Shown here: in pieces, positions 53,692 to 61,533 of the stretch | Position numbering within the stretch: the stretch's first letter is position 1 | Layout: each line of letters begins with the position of its first letter | Assembly (NCBI RefSeq): GCF_018324685.1 | Contig: NZ_AP023354.1 | Location: forward strand, 992,001-1,056,000 | Reading direction: 5' to 3' | Origin: Actinocatenispora sera | GTDB taxonomy: Bacteria > Actinomycetota > Actinomycetes > Mycobacteriales > Micromonosporaceae | Length of the DNA: 64,000 nt | Notes under the pieces: generated by a model | The model's database searches: none | Told to the model about the DNA's origin: nothing | What the model saw: the letters and a program-made list of their open reading frames with translations, nothing else | Made by a program: the position numbers and the translations under genes

Positions 53692-55524
53692 TCATGCCGC
53701 GTGGCCTGTTGCCGAAAGTCGTTGCAGGACTTGCTGTTTCGCCGCGTCGAGTTGCGCGCGCCATTGCTGGCGCTCGGCGATCTTGCGCAGGAAGTGCACG
53801 TGTGGTGGCGGCACGTCGGGGTCGTCGCGGGAGGCGAGTTGGTACTCGAACCGATCGAGCGTCGCCGCCTGGCCCTGCCCGGGACCGTCCGCCTGGTCCT
53901 GGGCAGTGCCGGCCGCCTGGTCGCCGTCGTCGTTGCCGGTTGCCGAAAGGGCGAGGAGTGCTTTGACCCAGGCTTTGCGGTCGCCGCGGTGGTCGGCGAG
54001 GGTCTTGTTCGACCACTGCCGGGAGACCAGCACGCGCCGTCCGGTGAAGCCGAGGGTGCGCCGCTGGTGGACCTTGCCCTTGCACCGTCCCGGCCGTGCA
54101 GTGGCTTTCGCGTTCTTGGGTTGGATGCCGTAGAGCAGCCAGTTCGGGCAGGTCGGCGAGCACGGCAGGGTTTGCAGCTCGTCCGCCAGGCGCGCCATGT
54201 GCTGTTCCTGCGCCCGCGAGTCGGGCGACACGGCGTCGGTGATGTCCTTGGCGATGTACTTCGTGATGTAGCGGATGGTTTTCTCGGCGTTGTCGGAGCC
54301 GCCGCGCACGCCCTTGACGTCGACCGTGCCCAGCCGCGCCACGTGGGCAGGCTCGGCGGCGGGGTCGTCGTCGATGGCATCCAGGGCCTCATCCCAGGTC
54401 GGCAGCGCCGCACCTGTCGTCGGGTCACGGTAGGCCAGCGCATCCGCGTCCCAGGTCGGGAGCGGCCCGTCGGGGTCGTAGACGAGCCGGTCATGCGCGG
54501 GCCACCACACCTGGTGGTAGGTCGCGGCAGCGACTTGCTTGACCAGCTTGCGGGCCAGCGCACCACGCACCGCGAAGTGCCCGTGCGGGGCGAGCCGCTT
54601 CTGCATCTCGATCGACCCGGCGTACTGGACTTTCCAGCCGACGGCGCGGCGCAGGTTCTGCCAGAACCGGTCGATGACCTTCGCGAAGTGGATAGCGTCC
54701 AACGCCGCGGCCCGGTAGTCGTACGCGTCGGGGTCGACCGGGGTGCCCAGTCGGGGGTCATGCTGCGCGTGCAGCTCCCCGCACTCGCACGGCTGCACCC
54801 GGCCGCGCCGGTAGTACGACGAGTGCACCGCCCCGTACGAGCCGAGGGTGAGGGTCAGGAACATCGAGTCCCGGTGCTCGTGGCCGTCGGAGCCGATGTG
54901 CGGGTGCGGGATGGTGCGGTTCGCGACCGGGAGCCGGGGCAGGTCGGGTGCGTCCTGGCGCCGTTTGGTCGACCGCTTCCGCGCCGGAGCCGTCTCCTGT
55001 TCGTCGGTGCCGTCCTTCCGGCCGCCGGGCAGGACCGAGCCGCGGATGCCGGCGGCGGTGATCTGCTCGTCCACCTGGTCGATCTCGGCGTCCAGCTCGG
55101 CGACCTGGTCCCATTCGGCGGCCATCACCACCGAGGTCCGGGCGAATTCCAGGACGGCCCGGTACTCGACCAACTCCCGCTGCTCGTCTGTTGGTGCGTC
55201 CGGGGTCGTCACCGGTTCGTCCGTGAGGTGCCAGCCCTCGCGGATCTGCTGCATCCGCAGCCGGCGGTTCGCCTCGGCGCACGGTTCGCACTTGGCCGCA
55301 GACGTGGCGCCGCACGGCACGGAGATCAGCTCGGTTTCGCCGGTGGCGGTGTTGGTGCGGCGCAGCCACACCGGCTTGACGCACACCCCGAACTGCTTCG
55401 CCAGCTCAGCGGCCATGTCCTTGGCGATCGGCTGCAACAACCGAGCCGCGCGCGTCCCCGGTCGCGGCGTGTCCTCTTGCCCGAGTTCTGGGAGTATGAC
55501 GGCCGTTGGTTTCACGCTGCTCAT
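53692..55524 (-). CDS. repSA: RepSA-like replication initiator (HUH rolling-circle type)
   Basis: The 610-residue protein has Cys-rich segments (CGATSAAKCEPCAEANRRLR; CECGELHAQH), motif 1 FLTLTLGSYGAV, the HUH motif APHGHFAVRG (H314, H316) and the catalytic Tyr motif IRYITKYIAKD (Y419, Y423). It nicks the element origin to start rolling-circle replication of the excised AICE. Its ATG overlaps the stop of the upstream membrane-protein gene (ATGA). The C-terminal 130 residues are acidic/Gln-rich then helical (FLRKIAERQQWRAQLDAAKQ). Confidence 0.92.
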   Translation of the reverse strand: MSSVKPTAVILPELGQEDTPRPGTRAARLLQPIAKDMAAELAKQFGVCVKPVWLRRTNTATGETELISVPCGATSAAKCEPCAEANRRLRMQQIREGWHLTDEPVTTPDAPTDEQRELVEYRAVLEFARTSVVMAAEWDQVAELDAEIDQVDEQITAAGIRGSVLPGGRKDGTDEQETAPARKRSTKRRQDAPDLPRLPVANRTIPHPHIGSDGHEHRDSMFLTLTLGSYGAVHSSYYRRGRVQPCECGELHAQHDPRLGTPVDPDAYDYRAAALDAIHFAKVIDRFWQNLRRAVGWKVQYAGSIEMQKRLAPHGHFAVRGALARKLVKQVAAATYHQVWWPAHDRLVYDPDGPLPTWDADALAYRDPTTGAALPTWDEALDAIDDDPAAEPAHVARLGTVDVKGVRGGSDNAEKTIRYITKYIAKDITDAVSPDSRAQEQHMARLADELQTLPCSPTCPNWLLYGIQPKNAKATARPGRCKGKVHQRRTLGFTGRRVLVSRQWSNKTLADHRGDRKAWVKALLALSATGNDDGDQAAGTAQDQADGPGQGQAATLDRFEYQLASRDDPDVPPPHVHFLRKIAERQQWRAQLDAAKQQVLQRLSATGHAA

Positions 55525-56156
55525 ACCGACGGCACCTCCCGAGCGGACCCGTTGACACGAGCGACGGGACGAGATGGCGCAACCACCCGAGCCACGAGCG
55601 GACGAGCCGACGCCGGGGCCGGCGTCAGGGTCGGAGCCGGGTCATGAACCGTCACCACCGTCGGGGATTCCGGCGCAGACGGAGCATCGGTCGGGAGCGT
55701 GCTTGCATCGGCGTCCACCGTGGCCGGTGTCGGGTCGGATTCGTTGTCCTGCAATGGTTCTGGTTCTGTCGTGCGCGATGGGCCGGCGAGGACCATCTTG
55801 GTCAACACGATGAACGCGACGGCCGGGACAGCGGCCAACAGCCACCCCGACACCGAGGGCGTGGCACGGGCGAATTGGGCCGCCAGCGACAGCCCGACCG
55901 AGGCGACCAGCACGGCGGTCGGGAACCGGACCGAGGTGCCATTACGGCGTCGCCGCCGAACGTCGAGTACCGCGACCGTTGGGGTCAGTTCGGAAGCCAT
56001 GGCGTTCGCCCAGCCGAACCAGTCCCCGGTACCGGCCGGCACGTTGGCCATGGTCCAGTCGTGCATGTGCGTGAAGGAGGCGGCGCCGGCCATGGCGCCG
56101 ATCCCGGCCAGGATCAGCAGCCGGGCCGCGTTCTCCGCCTTGTGTGCGGTGGGCAT
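55521..56156 (-). CDS. DUF2637-type membrane protein (Spd-like transfer/spread function)
   Basis: The 211-residue protein has three or four transmembrane helices (ARLLILAGIGAMAGAASFTH, TAVLVASVGLSLAAQFARA, SGWLLAAVPAVAFIVLTKMV) and the DUF2637 hallmark WANAMASELTPTVAVLDVRR. A Pro/Thr-rich cytoplasmic tail of 80 residues ends it. DUF2637/SpdB2-like proteins accompany TraB-type transfer in Streptomyces plasmids and AICEs and are linked to intramycelial spread. GGGAGGGC precedes ATG 56156. Coupled to repSA by ATGA. Confidence 0.82.
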   Translation of the reverse strand: MPTAHKAENAARLLILAGIGAMAGAASFTHMHDWTMANVPAGTGDWFGWANAMASELTPTVAVLDVRRRRRNGTSVRFPTAVLVASVGLSLAAQFARATPSVSGWLLAAVPAVAFIVLTKMVLAGPSRTTEPEPLQDNESDPTPATVDADASTLPTDAPSAPESPTVVTVHDPAPTLTPAPASARPLVARVVAPSRPVARVNGSAREVPSV

Positions 56157-56167
56157 GACGGCCCTCC

Positions 56168-56431
56168 CTACTTGCTGGTCGGAGTGACAGGAGTACGGAC
56201 GAACTCGGGCGGATCGCCGGTGACGTCGAGCGCTTCGCCGAGCAGCTTGAACACCGCCCACGCCTCCGGTACGGACAGCGGCAGGCGTCGGTGTCCGGCG
56301 CCGACCGCGACCCACATCCGGGCGTCGGTTTCGCTGGCGTCGAGTCGGACCGTGACCGCCGTGCCGGACAGCAGCGCGCCGGGGACCCGGATGCGCCACA
56401 ACCGGGCCGCGCGGCGTTCGATGCCGGTCAT
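56168..56431 (-). CDS. Small AICE protein of unknown function
   Basis: The 87-residue product reads MTGIERRAARLWRIRVPGAL, TAVTVRLDASETDARMWVAV, RRLPLSVPEAWAVFKLLGEA. It looks like a small alpha/beta domain, with no Cys or membrane helix. Its ATG overlaps the tra stop (ATGA) and the next gene starts 11 bases after its stop, so it is an integral part of the transfer operon. Counterparts occur at this place in related AICEs as hypothetical proteins. Confidence 0.75.
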   Translation of the reverse strand: MTGIERRAARLWRIRVPGALLSGTAVTVRLDASETDARMWVAVGAGHRRLPLSVPEAWAVFKLLGEALDVTGDPPEFVRTPVTPTSK

Positions 56432-58017
56432 CGGTCACCGCCGCGCAGCTTGTTGAACAGCTCGACCGGCAGCGGCTCCGACCCATTGCCATTCCCGTCG
56501 ACGGGCGTATTCCGTTGCGGGGGAACAGATCCTGCCGAGGCGGGCGCCGGGGTCGGTGTCGCGTAGCGGGTGTTCATGTCGTGGATGTGGTCGTCGGTGA
56601 TGTGGGTGAACCGGACCCGGACCGGTTCGGGCCGCTGGTCGAGCACCATGTACCCGACCCCCGGCAGGCTGGCCGGGATCTGGTCGGCCAGCGCGCCCCG
56701 CTTCCGTGCTCCGGCACCGAGGACCATGTCGACCTGTTCGTCTTCGGTCATCCGCAGACCGACCCGGGTCGGGAACAGGTCGCGGAACTTGACGACCTCC
56801 TTGCGCGGGTCCTGCACCGCCGCGATCACATGCACGCCCAGCGCCCGGCCCTGCGACAGCAGCACCGCCAACGCCGCTTCGATCCGCGCTCGAAGGTCCT
56901 TGTCGGTCAGGTACGCGGTCAGCGCCGCCAGCTCGTCGACGAGCACCACGATCGTCGGATCGGCCGGGGCCGGTACGTGCTGGCGGACCGATCCGGCGAG
57001 GCGCGTCTGTCGTTCGCGCATGACCTCGACGGCCTGGTCCAGGACGTCGGCCATCTCGGGCAGCGACGAGTAGGCGAAGCGGGAGAACAGGCGGCGGCCC
57101 ATGGCCAGTTCCATGCCGCCCTTCGGGTCGATGGCCCACACCTGCACCAGCCCCGACCGGATACCACCAGCCAGCGCCCGCAGGATCGACCAGATCACCG
57201 ACCCCTTCCCCGACCCGGTCGCGCCCGCGATCAGGACGTGCGTTTGTTCCAGCACGATCCGCAGCCAGGAGCCGTCCTCCCGCAGTCCGACCGGCAGGCT
57301 CGACAGGTCGGGGGTGTGCGGGATCGAGTCGGGGCCGATCGCGGGGACCGCGTAGGCCAGCAGGTCACCACGCACGAACACCAGCGTCATTTCGGTCGGG
57401 CGGTCCCGGCCGAACCGGTGGCGATCCCACCAGGCCATCAGGACGCCGAGGCGACCCGCGCGGATCTTGGGTAGGACGTTGATGCGGCCAGAGAACACAC
57501 GGCACAGGCGGGTGCCGAACGCGTACGCCAGCTCCGAGGACTTCCCCGACCACGTGTCCGGGGTCTGGCCGCGCAGCAGCCGGACGCGGACGACGTCGCC
57601 GGCCGGGGAGGACTTCACTGACAGGATCGGCGGCCAGTACTGCACCGACCCGTGCGCGGTCGACAGGCCGCAGCCGCGCATGGTCGGTTCCCAGCCACGC
57701 CGGTACAGCCACCACCGACGCCACCGCGACAGCCACGGCCACTTCACCCAGACTCCGAACGAGTCCCGGTGCCCGATACGCCACCCGGACAGGCCAGCCG
57801 CCGCCAGGAGGAAGACGATCGGGATGATCTGCCAGCCGGCCCGCCAGCCCAGCCAGACCAGCAGCACCGCCGGGCCGGTCACCCGCCAGTACCGCAACGC
57901 CAGACGGACACCGCGGTACAGCGCACGGAACATCAGGCCGACCAGCAGCGCCCACCGCGGCACCGCGAACACCGACGACTGCAACCGCACCAACTGCGGC
58001 TCACGACGCGCCACCAT
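56428..58017 (-). CDS. traSA: FtsK/SpoIIIE-type DNA translocase TraSA
   Basis: The 529-residue protein has two N-terminal membrane helices (about 20-35 and 48-80), a FtsK-like motor with Walker A GATGSGKGS (265-273), the AIDPKGGMEL segment, and Walker B IVVLVDELAAL (D361-E362). A C-terminal winged-helix-like end is followed by a Pro/Asn-rich tail. TraSA-type proteins move double-stranded DNA between hyphae without a relaxase, by recognising clt repeats. Its ATG 58017 overlaps the upstream gene's stop (TGATG). No clt array was recognised in view. Confidence 0.93.
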   Translation of the reverse strand: MVARREPQLVRLQSSVFAVPRWALLVGLMFRALYRGVRLALRYWRVTGPAVLLVWLGWRAGWQIIPIVFLLAAAGLSGWRIGHRDSFGVWVKWPWLSRWRRWWLYRRGWEPTMRGCGLSTAHGSVQYWPPILSVKSSPAGDVVRVRLLRGQTPDTWSGKSSELAYAFGTRLCRVFSGRINVLPKIRAGRLGVLMAWWDRHRFGRDRPTEMTLVFVRGDLLAYAVPAIGPDSIPHTPDLSSLPVGLREDGSWLRIVLEQTHVLIAGATGSGKGSVIWSILRALAGGIRSGLVQVWAIDPKGGMELAMGRRLFSRFAYSSLPEMADVLDQAVEVMRERQTRLAGSVRQHVPAPADPTIVVLVDELAALTAYLTDKDLRARIEAALAVLLSQGRALGVHVIAAVQDPRKEVVKFRDLFPTRVGLRMTEDEQVDMVLGAGARKRGALADQIPASLPGVGYMVLDQRPEPVRVRFTHITDDHIHDMNTRYATPTPAPASAGSVPPQRNTPVDGNGNGSEPLPVELFNKLRGGDR

Positions 58018-58265
58018 CACCGACCACCACCCGTCACGGGACGCAGGCGGTACTGCGGGCAGCGTTCGGGAGTCCCCAACGCGTTGAAGTGCTTGCGGGG
58101 TGACGAGCAGAACGGGCACGGGCCGACGTCGTTGCCGCCATCATTGATCCCGCAGGAACCGACCAGGCCGAACCTGGTGGTGAACACCCAGACCGCCTGA
58201 CGACCGCAGGTGCACAGCTCGCCAGGTAGCCCGAGGCGAGCGCGATCATCCATCGAGTCGTTCAT
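58017..58265 (-). CDS. Small Cys-rich AICE protein
   Basis: The 82-residue product has CTCGRQAVWVFTTRFGLVGS, a lone C in SCGIND, then CPFCSSPRKHF and CPQY. Two CxC/CxxC pairs suggest a zinc ribbon. It overlaps the tra start by one base and the upstream stop by four (ATGA). ATG 58265 is used; ATG 58253 is an in-frame alternative. Function unknown; the position suggests a transfer accessory. Confidence 0.75.
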   Translation of the reverse strand: MNDSMDDRARLGLPGELCTCGRQAVWVFTTRFGLVGSCGINDGGNDVGPCPFCSSPRKHFNALGTPERCPQYRLRPVTGGGR

Positions 58266-58645
58266 CGCCCACCCCCAGCGTTCACGAACGCCGGTACGAC
58301 CGGGAACAGCGACGACTGGACCGCGCGAGCCGAGTCACGGTCGGTTCCCGCGTTGCGGCGCGCAGGCTTGCGCTGCTTGGGTGGGGCGGGGACGAAGGTC
58401 ATCGTGGGAAGCCATTGCCCACGGCCGAGGACCGCGGCGACGTCGATCGGACGCGACACCAGCTCGGCGAGCGTGGTGCGGTCGAGATGGCGGTACCGGT
58501 AGATCGTGCGGGCCGCCGCCGCAGCAGCACCGGCGATCTCCACGAGCGCGGCGACACGGTCGGCGTCGGTACCGGTCGAGCAGTACGCGGCACGGACTCC
58601 GGCCAGCGCCGGGCAGGCCAAACTGGCCACATCGTGGCGTGACAT
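58262..58645 (-). CDS. AICE hypothetical protein
   Basis: The 127-residue product has SLACPALAGVRAAYCSTGTD, VEIAGAAAAAARTIYRYRHL and LAELVSRPIDVAAVLGRGQW, then a basic Pro-rich tail. Predicted mostly helical, no membrane helix. GGAGGAATCC precedes ATG 58645, a strong site, so this gene starts the translationally coupled block that ends with repSA. No family recognised. Confidence 0.7.
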   Translation of the reverse strand: MSRHDVASLACPALAGVRAAYCSTGTDADRVAALVEIAGAAAAAARTIYRYRHLDRTTLAELVSRPIDVAAVLGRGQWLPTMTFVPAPPKQRKPARRNAGTDRDSARAVQSSLFPVVPAFVNAGGGR

Positions 58646-58673
58646 TCTGGATTCCTCCTGTGAGGCAGGAGAA

Positions 58674-58713
58674 GCGCGGGACGGTCAGCCGCCAAGCTCA
58701 GGCCGTCCCGCGC
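58674..58713 (-). terminator. Hairpin between the conserved 152-residue gene and the transfer block
   Basis: GCGCGGGACGG and CCGTCCCGCGC form an 11-bp perfect stem with an 18-base loop, 19 bases past the stop at 58732. It may separate expression of the first gene from the transfer operon (partial terminator). Confidence 0.6.
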
Positions 58714-58731
58714 CTCATGAACGGGAGACGG

Positions 58732-59190
58732 TCAGGCGACTCGGTCCGAGTCGGCGGGAACGGCGAGCTCGCGCGGCTCGACGATGCCGGTCGCGCGAAA
58801 CGAGAACGTCAGCTGCGCCTTGCACTTGTGCTGCCGGCCGTCGTGCGGCGCGCGGCACTTCTTGTCGTCCAGGTACGGCGTGAACTGCAGGCCCTCGAAC
58901 GCGACCACCGGCGGGTAACCCGGGATCTTCGCGGCCGGCGGCACCGGCTGGTGCTCCGCGAGCACCTTGACTTTGACCTGCGCGGAGCGGCCGAACTTCG
59001 ACGCCTCCTCGTCCAGGTCCATCACCGTGACCGCCCAGACCCGCTGCCCGGTCTGCTTGTCCCGCGCCTGGTCGTCGCCCTGCCCGCGCTTGTCGAAGTC
59101 GATCTCCTTGTCCACCGACAGGCACAGGGCGTTCTTCCGGAACGCCACCTCGGACGGGATCTCCACCCGGATACCCATAGGGATGCCCAC
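58732..59190 (-). CDS. Conserved AICE protein, unknown function
   Basis: The 152-residue product starts (V)GIPMGIRVEIPSEVAFRKN, then FDKRGQGDDQARDKQTGQRV, VWAVTVMDLDEEASKFGRSA, VKVKVLAEHQPVPP, FEGLQFTPYLDDKKCRAPHD and QLTFSFRATGIVEP. The strand-rich pattern suggests an OB-fold or similar; a single-strand-binding role in replication/transfer is possible but unproven. GTG 59190 follows GGAGGTAGCA. It is the first gene behind an operator-rich promoter (59225-59278), so it is a likely target of the GntR regulator. Confidence 0.75.
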   Translation of the reverse strand: MGIPMGIRVEIPSEVAFRKNALCLSVDKEIDFDKRGQGDDQARDKQTGQRVWAVTVMDLDEEASKFGRSAQVKVKVLAEHQPVPPAAKIPGYPPVVAFEGLQFTPYLDDKKCRAPHDGRQHKCKAQLTFSFRATGIVEPRELAVPADSDRVA

Positions 59191-59224
59191 TGCTACCTCC
59201 GTCAGAACTTCGCTCGATGTGTTC

Positions 59225-59278
59225 CTACAACTTGACGTGCTATGTGAACCATAGCGAAGCCAACTTGTAGTGGCAAGT
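59225..59278. promoter_or_regulatory. Operator-rich promoter of the AICE transfer operon
   Basis: Three nested symmetries lie upstream of the 59190 start: CTACAA ... TTGTAG (59225-59270), GCTATG-N5-CATAGC (59239-59255) and ACTTG-N6-CAAGT (59263-59278). The stretch is AT-richer than its surroundings. KorSA-type GntR binding is the natural guess. Confidence 0.55.
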
Positions 59279-59354
59279 GCGTCGGACGAATTTCTCGGGT
59301 CGTCGCCCGAGCTACGGCATGCCGGCCAAGACGAGGGGCCAACTGGCGATTGGG

Positions 59355-59558
59355 CTACTTACGGCCGCTCTGTCGCCGAAGCAGAACCCGCAGCACGCGC
59401 AAAGCGGCTTCGCGTCGCACCCTCATGGAGGAGAAGACTGCGGTCATCGAGAGGATGACGACCAGCAGCACGTACACGGACGAGACACAGGCCAGAGGCA
59501 GTGCCACGACCTCCGATGTTGCAACCGCAGCCGCTTGCAAGGTGGATGTGGGCCCCAC
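59355..59558 (-). CDS. Possible small membrane protein
   Basis: The minus strand from a GTG at 59558 (AGGGAG seven bases upstream) can encode 67 residues with one clear hydrophobic helix (VVALPLACVSSVYVLLVVIL) followed by a basic tail (SSMRVRREAALRVLRVLLRR). The helix-then-Arg pattern is what an inner-membrane protein would show, and the strand agrees with the neighbours. Codon bias is weak and GC lower than average. Otherwise 59280-59723 holds no gene I can support. Confidence 0.35.
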   Translation of the reverse strand: MGPTSTLQAAAVATSEVVALPLACVSSVYVLLVVILSMTAVFSSMRVRREAALRVLRVLLRRQSGRK

Positions 59559-59723
59559 TCCGCCACTCCCTCTAGTTGACACACCAGAAGAAGCGCGATG
59601 CGGAGCACCTTGACTGAGTGACGCCCAGTGCGGGCAAGCGCTCTTTGCCCGCGCCAAGAGTACCTACCAGGCACACCTAGATTGAGCAGACAATGAGCAG
59701 GGGCGCGACGCAACCCAGCAGCT

Positions 59724-60455
59724 CTAGTCAGCGAGCGGGAAGGTGTCGACCAGGTCGTGGCGGTCGGCAGGAAGCACCGTGTCGACGGCAGCGACAACCG
59801 CGCCGTCCGGAGCGGAGGCGGTGACCATCAGCCAGAGGACCGGCGTTGTCTCGGTGACCTTCAACAGGTCCAGCTCGGCCGGTTCAGGAAGCCGGGCGGT
59901 GATCCTGGTGGTTGCGCTGTCGAGCCGTACACCGGCGTTCTTGCGGAGATGTCCGCGGATGCCGCCTGCGATCGGCTCGCGCTTCGTCAGGTCGTTGCCC
60001 ACCGCCAGCTCGACCGGGATGTACACGGTGGACAGCGCGACCGGGCCATCGTTGCTGGTCACCAGCCTACGTCGCTCGTACACGGGGGTATCAGAGTCGA
60101 CGCCGAGAGCCGTTGCCACCCACCGCGGAGCGATGACCGCGCCGACTCGCAGCAGCTCCGTACCGACGGACTCGTCCAGGTCCAGGGCCGACGACACGTA
60201 CTCGGGGGTGACCTGACGAGCCGATGCCGGAACGCCGCGCACGAAGTGCGACTTGCCCTGGTGCGACTCGATCCAGCCGTCCTGGCGGAGGATGCTCAAC
60301 GCCTTGACGATCGTGGTCCGCGACGTGTCGAACTCATCCGACAGCTTCGCCTCGCTGGGCAGCGCCGACCCCGGCGCGTATGCACCGGACTCGATCTTCG
60401 CCTGCAACGCCGCGAGGACCTGCGCGTACTTCGGTGGGCTCACTTCCAGCGGCAC
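59724..60455 (-). CDS. GntR-family regulator with UTRA domain (KorSA-like)
   Basis: The 243-residue protein has a GntR winged helix (YAQVLAALQAKIESGAYAPG, LPSEAKLSDEFDTSRTTIVK, ALSILRQDGWIESHQGKSHF) and a UTRA effector domain (YVSSALDLDESVGTELLRVG, PVYERRRLVTSNDGPVALST, PVLWLMVTASAPDGAVVAAV). In pSAM2, KorSA is the repressor that keeps the element integrated by silencing pra. GTG 60455 gives the full winged helix; GAGG lies ten bases upstream. It probably controls the operator-rich region at 59225 and its own promoter. Confidence 0.9.
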   Translation of the reverse strand: MPLEVSPPKYAQVLAALQAKIESGAYAPGSALPSEAKLSDEFDTSRTTIVKALSILRQDGWIESHQGKSHFVRGVPASARQVTPEYVSSALDLDESVGTELLRVGAVIAPRWVATALGVDSDTPVYERRRLVTSNDGPVALSTVYIPVELAVGNDLTKREPIAGGIRGHLRKNAGVRLDSATTRITARLPEPAELDLLKVTETTPVLWLMVTASAPDGAVVAAVDTVLPADRHDLVDTFPLAD

Positions 60456-60537
60456 GACACACCGACCTCAGACTCAGCATCATCACGTGTCAGGAGCTTG
60501 GGACCTGACTGTCAGGCCATCCTGCCTCACCGTACAC

Positions 60538-60648
60538 GTTCGTTCCGAGAGCGGACGTCTTCGTCCATCAGCGTTCGTCTTCGTCCACGACCGCCCCCGC
60601 GCACGTACTGCCCCGCGTACCTACTTGTACCGACGAACGCGTGTTCGT
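60538..60648. repeat. Cluster of GTTCGT/TTCGTCC motifs upstream of the GntR gene
   Basis: GTTCGT or GACGAA-type motifs recur at 60538, 60559, 60573, 60579 and in the perfect inverted pair ACGAAC-GCGT-GTTCGT (60633-60648); GGACG-TCTT-CGTCC (60553-60566) is another. The cluster lies in the promoter gap of the repressor. It could be an operator set or iteron-like replication sites. Confidence 0.55.
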
Positions 60649-60699
60649 GCATGGCCGTCCGTCGGGATGTCCCGGCCGAGCAGTGGCGACGCTCCGCGG

Positions 60700-60996
60700 T
60701 CACCTCGTGTATCGGACTCCGGGGTCTCCGCAGATGACGATTGCCGGGGCGTACACGACCACATCGCGGTGATGCCGAAGGCGCTCACCGCGCGGGCCGA
60801 GTTCGTACCCCGAGATGGCGAGCCAATCCGAGGTGGTAGCGAGATGGCGTTGGCCCATCGCCGCCGGAGCCGGCTTCGACTCCCCGGTGATCAACAGCCG
60901 GATCGGCCGGCCGCCAAACCGAGTCGATGCCTTGTCGCTCAAGCAGACCGTCTGGCCGGGGATCGGGACGAACGAGCCGACGGAAATCGTCGCCAT
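60700..60996 (-). CDS. AICE hypothetical protein
   Basis: The 98-residue product reads MATISVGSFVPIPGQTVCLS, DKASTRFGGRPIRLLITGES, then TTSDWLAISGYELGPRGERL, RHHRDVVVYAPAIVICGD. It looks like a small all-beta domain, no membrane helix. GGAGG lies seven bases before ATG 60996, a strong indication of a real gene. It is the last gene of the minus-strand group under the 61.7-kb promoter, after a hairpin. Confidence 0.75.
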   Translation of the reverse strand: MATISVGSFVPIPGQTVCLSDKASTRFGGRPIRLLITGESKPAPAAMGQRHLATTSDWLAISGYELGPRGERLRHHRDVVVYAPAIVICGDPGVRYTR

Positions 60997-61106
60997 GGGT
61001 GGCCTCCTGGCGTTGGATGGCACCGGGGCGGGCGGGCTTGGGTACGCCAAAGGAGTGGCGTACGGGGGATGCCGGCGCCCGGCCCGGTGCCGGTCTTGTC
61101 ACGGGA

Positions 61107-61174
61107 GCAGGACGGGCGCGGGGCACCCTCGCCGCCCTGGGTACGACAGGGCTGTGTCGCCGCGCCCGTCCTGC
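61107..61174 (-). terminator. Two-tier stem-loop inside the minus-strand operon
   Basis: GCAGGACGGGCGCGG (61107-61121) and its perfect complement (61160-61174) form a 15-bp stem; inside it GCCCTG and CAGGGC (61134-61152) form a second. It lies between the 61231 and 60996 genes and may attenuate the downstream gene or stabilise mRNA ends. Confidence 0.6.
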
Positions 61175-61230
61175 CCCGTACCCGGTCGGCGATGACCGCT
61201 GCTGATGAGCCGCCGGCCGGGAGTCTCATG

Positions 61231-61533
61231 TCAGATCCTGTGCCAGCCGTCGCCGAGATCGGCTTCGAGCACCAGGCCGTCCCCGTTCGCGGCCGGGATG
61301 CTTCCTTCGACGGCCGCGGACAGGCACGCCGCGATGCCCAGCGCATCGCCGGCCGATAGCCGAGCGATGGACCCGGTCGGCATGTGCAGCGCCACCATCC
61401 CGTCGCCCGGGTACGCAACGACCGTCGCGACCGCGACGCCGGTCGGCATCAGGTCGACCGCCCGACGCACCCGGTACCAGTCGGACCGCGACCCGAACGG
61501 GGCCGGAGCAGCGGTCCAGTACCGGCCGGTCAT
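61231..61533 (-). CDS. AICE hypothetical protein
   Basis: The 100-residue product has MTGRYWTAAPAPFGSRSDWY, RRAVDLMPTGVAVATVVAYP, GDGMVALHMPTGSIARLSAG and DALGIAACLSAAVEGSIPAA, ending LEADLGDGWHRI. It appears a compact alpha/beta domain. Its ATG overlaps the stop of the upstream 59-residue zinc-ribbon gene (ATGA); this overlap, not a good ribosome site, sets the start. No family recognised. Confidence 0.65.
   Translation of the reverse strand: MTGRYWTAAPAPFGSRSDWYRVRRAVDLMPTGVAVATVVAYPGDGMVALHMPTGSIARLSAGDALGIAACLSAAVEGSIPAANGDGLVLEADLGDGWHRI

Noticed and set aside
59350-59613. Plus-strand frame of 87 codons in the AICE
   Set aside because: It opposes the operon direction, has no ribosome site at its first ATG and an unstructured translation; the opposite-strand membrane-helix frame is somewhat more plausible.
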